Source of the DNA: Bacteroidales bacterium
Lineage (GTDB): Bacteria; Bacteroidota; Bacteroidia; Bacteroidales; FEN-979
Assembly (NCBI GenBank): GCA_016926765.1
Contig: JAFGNY010000132.1
Span: forward strand, 1-9,321
DNA: 9,321 nt
Reading direction: 5' to 3'
Below the pieces are notes generated by a model. It saw only the letters and a list, made by a program, of their open reading frames with translations. It did no database searches and was not told the origin of the DNA. Position numbers and translations under genes: made by a program. Numbering within the stretch: position 1 is the stretch's first letter; each line of letters opens with the position of its first letter. Shown here piece after piece: positions 6,359-9,321 of this stretch.

Positions 6359-7868
6359 TTCGTTTTTCAGGCCGCATCTGGGGGAAAAACAGGACATCCT
6401 GGATCGAGGGCTGGTTGGTCATGATCATCGTGAGGCGGTCAATACCAATACCCAATCCTGCTGTCGGAGGCATCCCGAATTCAAGGGCTTTGAGAAAATC
6501 TTCATCCAGGATCATTGATTCGCTGTCTCCTCGTTTTCCGAGTTCCAGCTGGGATTCAAAACGTTCCCGCTGGTCAATCGGATCGTTGAGTTCAGAAAAG
6601 GCATTGCACAACTCTTTCCCGTTACAGATCGCTTCGAACCGTTCCACAAGTCCCGGTTGTGTGCGGTGTTTCTTTGCCAGGGGAGACATCTCGATAGGAT
6701 AATCGGTGATGAAAGTGGGTTGGATTAGGTTGGGCTCACACTTCTCTCCGAAGATCTCATCGATGATCTTCCCTTTTGCCATCGCGGGATCGATTGGGAT
6801 ATGCATCTCTTTTGCAGTGCTTCGCAACGCGGCTTCATCCATTGCAGAAATATCCATTCCTGTATAATGCAGGATGGCTTCATACATGGTGAACCGTTTC
6901 CAGGGACGCTTGAAATCGATCAGATGATCACCTACCTGAACTGCTGTTTTTCCGTGAAGGTCCAGTGCTATTCTCTCTACCATCTCTTCCACCAGGTCCA
7001 TCATCCAGAGGTAATCTTTATAGGCAACATAGAGCTCCATTTGGGTAAATTCCGGATTATGAAACCGGTCCATACCTTCATTCCTGAAATCCTTTGAAAA
7101 CTCGTAGACTCCCTGATAGCCTCCGACAATGAGCCTTTTCAGGTACAGTTCGTTGGCGATCCTGAGGTAAAGAGTCATGTCAAGGGAGTTGTGATGGGTT
7201 TTAAATGGCCGGGCTGCAGCGCCGCCATAAAGAGGCTGGAGAATGGGGGTTTCGACTTCCAGGTAGTTATGGGTATTGAGAAAATTCCGCATGGAGTTGA
7301 TCAGCAAGGTTCGTTTGATAAAGACCTCCCTTACCTGAGGATTTACGATCAGGTCGACATACCGCTGGCGGAACCGTTGTTCGGGATCGGTAAATGCATC
7401 GAATACAGTATCTTCCGTTTCTTTAACAACAGGAAGTGGCTTCAGTGATTTGCAAAGCAGTTTCAACGATGAAACATGGATTGTGGTTTCGCCCATCTTG
7501 GTGATGAACACATATCCTGTAATCCCGATGATGTCACCGATATCGAGATGGCGTTTGAAAACTGTGTTGTAAAGTGTTTTATCCTCTCCCGGGCAGATCT
7601 CGTCCCGTTTGACATAGATCTGGATCCTTCCGGTTTCGTCCTGGATCTCGGCAAAAGAGGCGGCACCCATGATACGGCGGCTCATGATCCGGCCGGCGAT
7701 GCTGACTTCCTGAAACAGCGTGTTGTCCTGAGGAAATTTCTGTTTGATTTCTTCAGCTGAGGTGTTCACTTCAAAGGTTTCGGCGGGATATGGATTGATG
7801 CCGAGGGTCACAAGCTCTTTCAACGAGTCCCTGCGGATCTGTTCCTGTTCTGACAATGAGTGTTCCAT
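6351..7868 (-). CDS. lysS: Lysine--tRNA ligase, class II
   Basis: It charges tRNA-Lys with lysine using ATP in the cytoplasm. The 505 residues from ATG 7868 match the usual length (E. coli LysS is 505). The N-terminal OB-fold anticodon-binding domain spans ~57-140 (VSIAGRIMSRRIMGAASFAE). Class II motif 1 follows at ~185-215 (FLNTHNYLEVETP). Motif 2 is at ~256-280 with FRNEG (261-265; R262 contacts ATP). Motif 3 is at ~470-484 (GLGIGIDRLTM; R478). SPLAKKHR at 395-402 is also typical. The frame stays open to 8045, but that extension overlaps recO and lies outside the family, and the promoter box at 7884-7891 places the start at 7868. It follows recO after 46 bp. Its stop (TGA, 6353-6351) lies inside the end of the convergent deiminase gene. 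The C-terminal extension seen in many Bacteroidota LysS proteins is absent. Confidence 0.97.
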   Translation of the reverse strand: MEHSLSEQEQIRRDSLKELVTLGINPYPAETFEVNTSAEEIKQKFPQDNTLFQEVSIAGRIMSRRIMGAASFAEIQDETGRIQIYVKRDEICPGEDKTLYNTVFKRHLDIGDIIGITGYVFITKMGETTIHVSSLKLLCKSLKPLPVVKETEDTVFDAFTDPEQRFRQRYVDLIVNPQVREVFIKRTLLINSMRNFLNTHNYLEVETPILQPLYGGAAARPFKTHHNSLDMTLYLRIANELYLKRLIVGGYQGVYEFSKDFRNEGMDRFHNPEFTQMELYVAYKDYLWMMDLVEEMVERIALDLHGKTAVQVGDHLIDFKRPWKRFTMYEAILHYTGMDISAMDEAALRSTAKEMHIPIDPAMAKGKIIDEIFGEKCEPNLIQPTFITDYPIEMSPLAKKHRTQPGLVERFEAICNGKELCNAFSELNDPIDQRERFESQLELGKRGDSESMILDEDFLKALEFGMPPTAGLGIGIDRLTMIMTNQPSIQDVLFFPQMRPEKRTT

Positions 7869-7883
7869 CGAAAAATATTTGAG

Positions 7884-7891
7884 CAAAGATA
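7884..7891 (-). promoter_or_regulatory. Bacteroidota -7 promoter box for lysS
   Basis: The minus strand reads TATCTTTG (exact TAnnTTTG), ending 15 nt before the lysS ATG at 7868, within the 46-bp recO-lysS gap. It suggests lysS can be transcribed separately from porZ-recO, although read-through remains possible. The leader after it is very A/T rich. Confidence 0.6.
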
Positions 7892-7914
7892 GGGAAAAGG
7901 GATGAATCGGTATC

Positions 7915-8640
7915 TTAGGAGAGTACCGTATGGAGAACCTCCCGGGAGCGGATCCTGTTGAATCCGGAAAGATGGAAACGATAATAGAGAAGGATCTTAT
8001 CAAGCAGATCAGACCGAACCTTCGAAGGGAATGAAAGGAGGGCAACCTGATTCATTTCAGTTTGGATAAGCTGACTGAACCAACGGCTTTGGTCTTCATC
8101 CAAACATTGATCGGGAGAGGAATAGAGAGGATAAAATGACCCTTCCTGTAAATGAAAAAAGCGTCTCTCGTCACTGCGGTTTCCCTGGGGTTGAAATCCA
8201 AGAAACCTGCAGAGTTTGACGGAAAAAAGGAGATGGAATGTGGCCACCTGTTCGTCTGTTGTGTCCAGCAGGATAATGCTGTTCCACAGAAAATCAAAGA
8301 GCGAGGCATTGGCCTCTTCTTCACGGATGGTACGATAGATTAATTCAGCCAGAAACAAGGCAATGGAACTTTTTCGGATATCGGTGGTTGTGGAATGGGT
8401 TGGGACTGCCAGGGATACCTCTTTCACAGGATGAATGGAACTTTTCTCCTTATAGTAGACTACCAGGTCGAGCAGTGTCAAGGGTTGAAAAAGGGAAGGT
8501 TTGATCTTTGATTTCTGGCTCCGGATCCCTTTCAGGATGTAAGATTGCAATCCGAAGGTTTCGGTGTATGCTTTAACAATCAGGCTCGATTCAGCGTATT
8601 TTATTGAATGGAGGGCAATCCCCCGGGTTTTATGAAGCAT
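7915..8640 (-). CDS. recO: DNA repair protein RecO
   Basis: RecO works with RecR (and RecF) to load RecA onto SSB-coated single-stranded DNA and to anneal strands in recombinational gap repair. From ATG 8640 the protein has 241 residues, the normal size. The N-terminal OB-fold (~1-78) carries the family pattern RGIALHSIKYAESSLIVKAY followed by TFGLQSYILKGIRSQKSK. The helical C-terminal domain includes LFLAELIYRTIREEEAN (~96-112) and LCRFLGFQPQGN (~145-156). The CxxC pairs that form a zinc site in some RecO proteins are missing; only two lone Cys are present. The frame is open upstream to 8754, but that part overlaps the preceding gene and is not RecO-like. The ATG at 8640 overlaps the upstream stop as TGATG, indicating translational coupling. 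lysS lies 46 bp downstream. Confidence 0.93.
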   Translation of the reverse strand: MLHKTRGIALHSIKYAESSLIVKAYTETFGLQSYILKGIRSQKSKIKPSLFQPLTLLDLVVYYKEKSSIHPVKEVSLAVPTHSTTTDIRKSSIALFLAELIYRTIREEEANASLFDFLWNSIILLDTTDEQVATFHLLFSVKLCRFLGFQPQGNRSDERRFFHLQEGSFYPLYSSPDQCLDEDQSRWFSQLIQTEMNQVALLSFPSKVRSDLLDKILLYYRFHLSGFNRIRSREVLHTVLS

Positions 8641-9321
8641 CAGTTGATAATGATGATTTTTGTCACCACTTTCTCCTTTCCCTTTTCGTCGCTGGCAAAA
8701 ACAAGGTAGACTCCCGATTTTACCCGGGCTCCGTTCAGGTTTGTTCCATCCCAAGTAGCCTGGCCTCCTTCCGCTTTGGTAGAATGGACAACTGCTCCGC
8801 TGATGTCAGTAATCCTGACCTGGGCATTCGTCACTAATCCTTTGATTCCGATAATTCCTGAATACCCATCTTTGACAGGGTTAGGAAAGGCATAGACATC
8901 TTCCATGGTCTCTGTCCCCTGGGAAGCGGTGCCACGGTAAGAGATCACTCCTTTATCCGTGCCCATGAACACATCTCCGTTCGCATTGATGGCAAGACTG
9001 GTGACCCGGTTGGAGAAGAGCGGACTATCATCTTCTGTAAAATGGTGGATTTCTGTAGTCCCATCGGCTGAAAAAAGAAAAACTCCGCTGCGGTCAGTCC
9101 CAATCCATTTACGGTTGGAACCATCGATAGCAATTGCTGTAACGTTCTCATTTTCCAGGAGATATTGGTAGTAGCCTCCATATTCAACCAGGATCTGCTG
9201 GGCATCGTAGTTCCCCCCAGTGAAAATATTTTCAGGAGAATAGAAGACGGCCACTCCTTGTTCAGTGCCGATCCATACCTCTCCATCCTGATCTACCGCG
9301 ATAGCGGAGACAATGGTTCCC
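8640..9321 (-). CDS. porZ: PorZ-like T9SS beta-propeller protein, 5'-truncated
   Basis: The frame is open to the right edge, so the GTG at 9254 is not the start; about 226 C-terminal residues are visible. Three two-component-regulator-type propeller repeats follow one another: SAIAVDQDGEVWIGTEQGV, TAIAIDGSNRKWIGTDRSGV and TSLAINANGDVFMGTDKGV. A T9SS-type C-terminal domain follows, from VYAFPNPVKDGYSG through ITDISGAVVHS and GGQATWDGTNLNG to SGVYLVFASDEKG. The tail wording (GIKGL, GGQATWDG, VYLVFASD) resembles PorZ as I remember it. PorZ is the surface component of the PorU-PorV-PorQ-PorZ attachment complex, which removes cargo sorting tails and attaches A-LPS; PorZ keeps its own tail. The TGATG junction with recO indicates an operon. 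Alternatives are a generic T9SS cargo with a Reg_prop propeller, or the periplasmic part of a hybrid two-component sensor; the latter is unlikely, since there is no kinase and the protein ends with the sorting domain. The N-terminal half is not in view. Confidence 0.78.
   Translation of the reverse strand, partial: GTIVSAIAVDQDGEVWIGTEQGVAVFYSPENIFTGGNYDAQQILVEYGGYYQYLLENENVTAIAIDGSNRKWIGTDRSGVFLFSADGTTEIHHFTEDDSPLFSNRVTSLAINANGDVFMGTDKGVISYRGTASQGTETMEDVYAFPNPVKDGYSGIIGIKGLVTNAQVRITDISGAVVHSTKAEGGQATWDGTNLNGARVKSGVYLVFASDEKGKEKVVTKIIIIN

Noticed and set aside
6250..6702. 150-codon forward ORF across the deiminase/lysS junction
   Set aside because: It is out of frame with the deiminase tail and antisense to conserved lysS motif 3; low plausibility.
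7869..8045. Longer start (ATG 8045) for lysS
   Set aside because: It overlaps recO on the same strand in another frame, adds 59 residues foreign to LysS, and lies upstream of the lysS promoter box.
8641..8754. Longer start for recO
   Set aside because: It would overlap the porZ-like C-terminal domain; the TGATG junction at 8638-8642 gives a standard RecO N-terminus.

Overview
The window looks like chromosomal DNA of a Bacteroidota bacterium, most likely Bacteroidales or a close relative. Three lines of evidence support this. Three proteins end in type IX secretion system (T9SS) C-terminal sorting domains. One of them resembles the T9SS component PorZ. Every gene start that has an upstream gap carries an exact match to the Bacteroidota sigma -7 box TAnnTTTG, and none has an obvious Shine-Dalgarno sequence. 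There is no rRNA, tRNA, CRISPR array, transposase, integrase or phage gene. The genes read as intact, apart from the two cut by the window edges.

Layout from left to right. (1) A forward gene cut by the left edge encodes a secreted Asp-box repeat protein with a T9SS tail. (2) A 64-bp convergent gap follows, containing three perfect tandem TTGTCCGC octamers. (3) Two reverse-strand genes come next: mltD, a lytic transglycosylase with three LysM domains, and upstream of it a cation diffusion facilitator transporter. A perfect 9+9 bp palindrome lies between them. (4) A 124-bp divergent promoter region leads into a 692-residue forward gene for a secreted peptidylarginine deiminase closely resembling PPAD of Porphyromonas gingivalis. 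(5) This gene is convergent with lysS and overlaps its end by 8 bp. (6) A reverse-strand cluster porZ-like > recO > lysS fills the right side. The porZ-like stop and the recO start overlap as TGATG, and lysS has its own promoter box 46 bp downstream of recO.

The functional theme is protein export to the cell surface by T9SS. The PorZ-like protein belongs to the attachment complex that handles cargo tails, and two likely cargo proteins (the Asp-box protein and the deiminase) sit in the same window. The other genes are housekeeping: cell-wall remodelling, metal efflux, recombination repair and lysyl-tRNA charging.

The most notable item is the deiminase. All the active-site residues I recall for P. 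gingivalis PPAD are present at a nearly constant offset, including the two arginines that read the substrate C-terminus. The protein also has an additional beta-sandwich-like domain and a different type of T9SS tail. PPAD is usually described as almost restricted to Porphyromonas, so this copy is worth checking.
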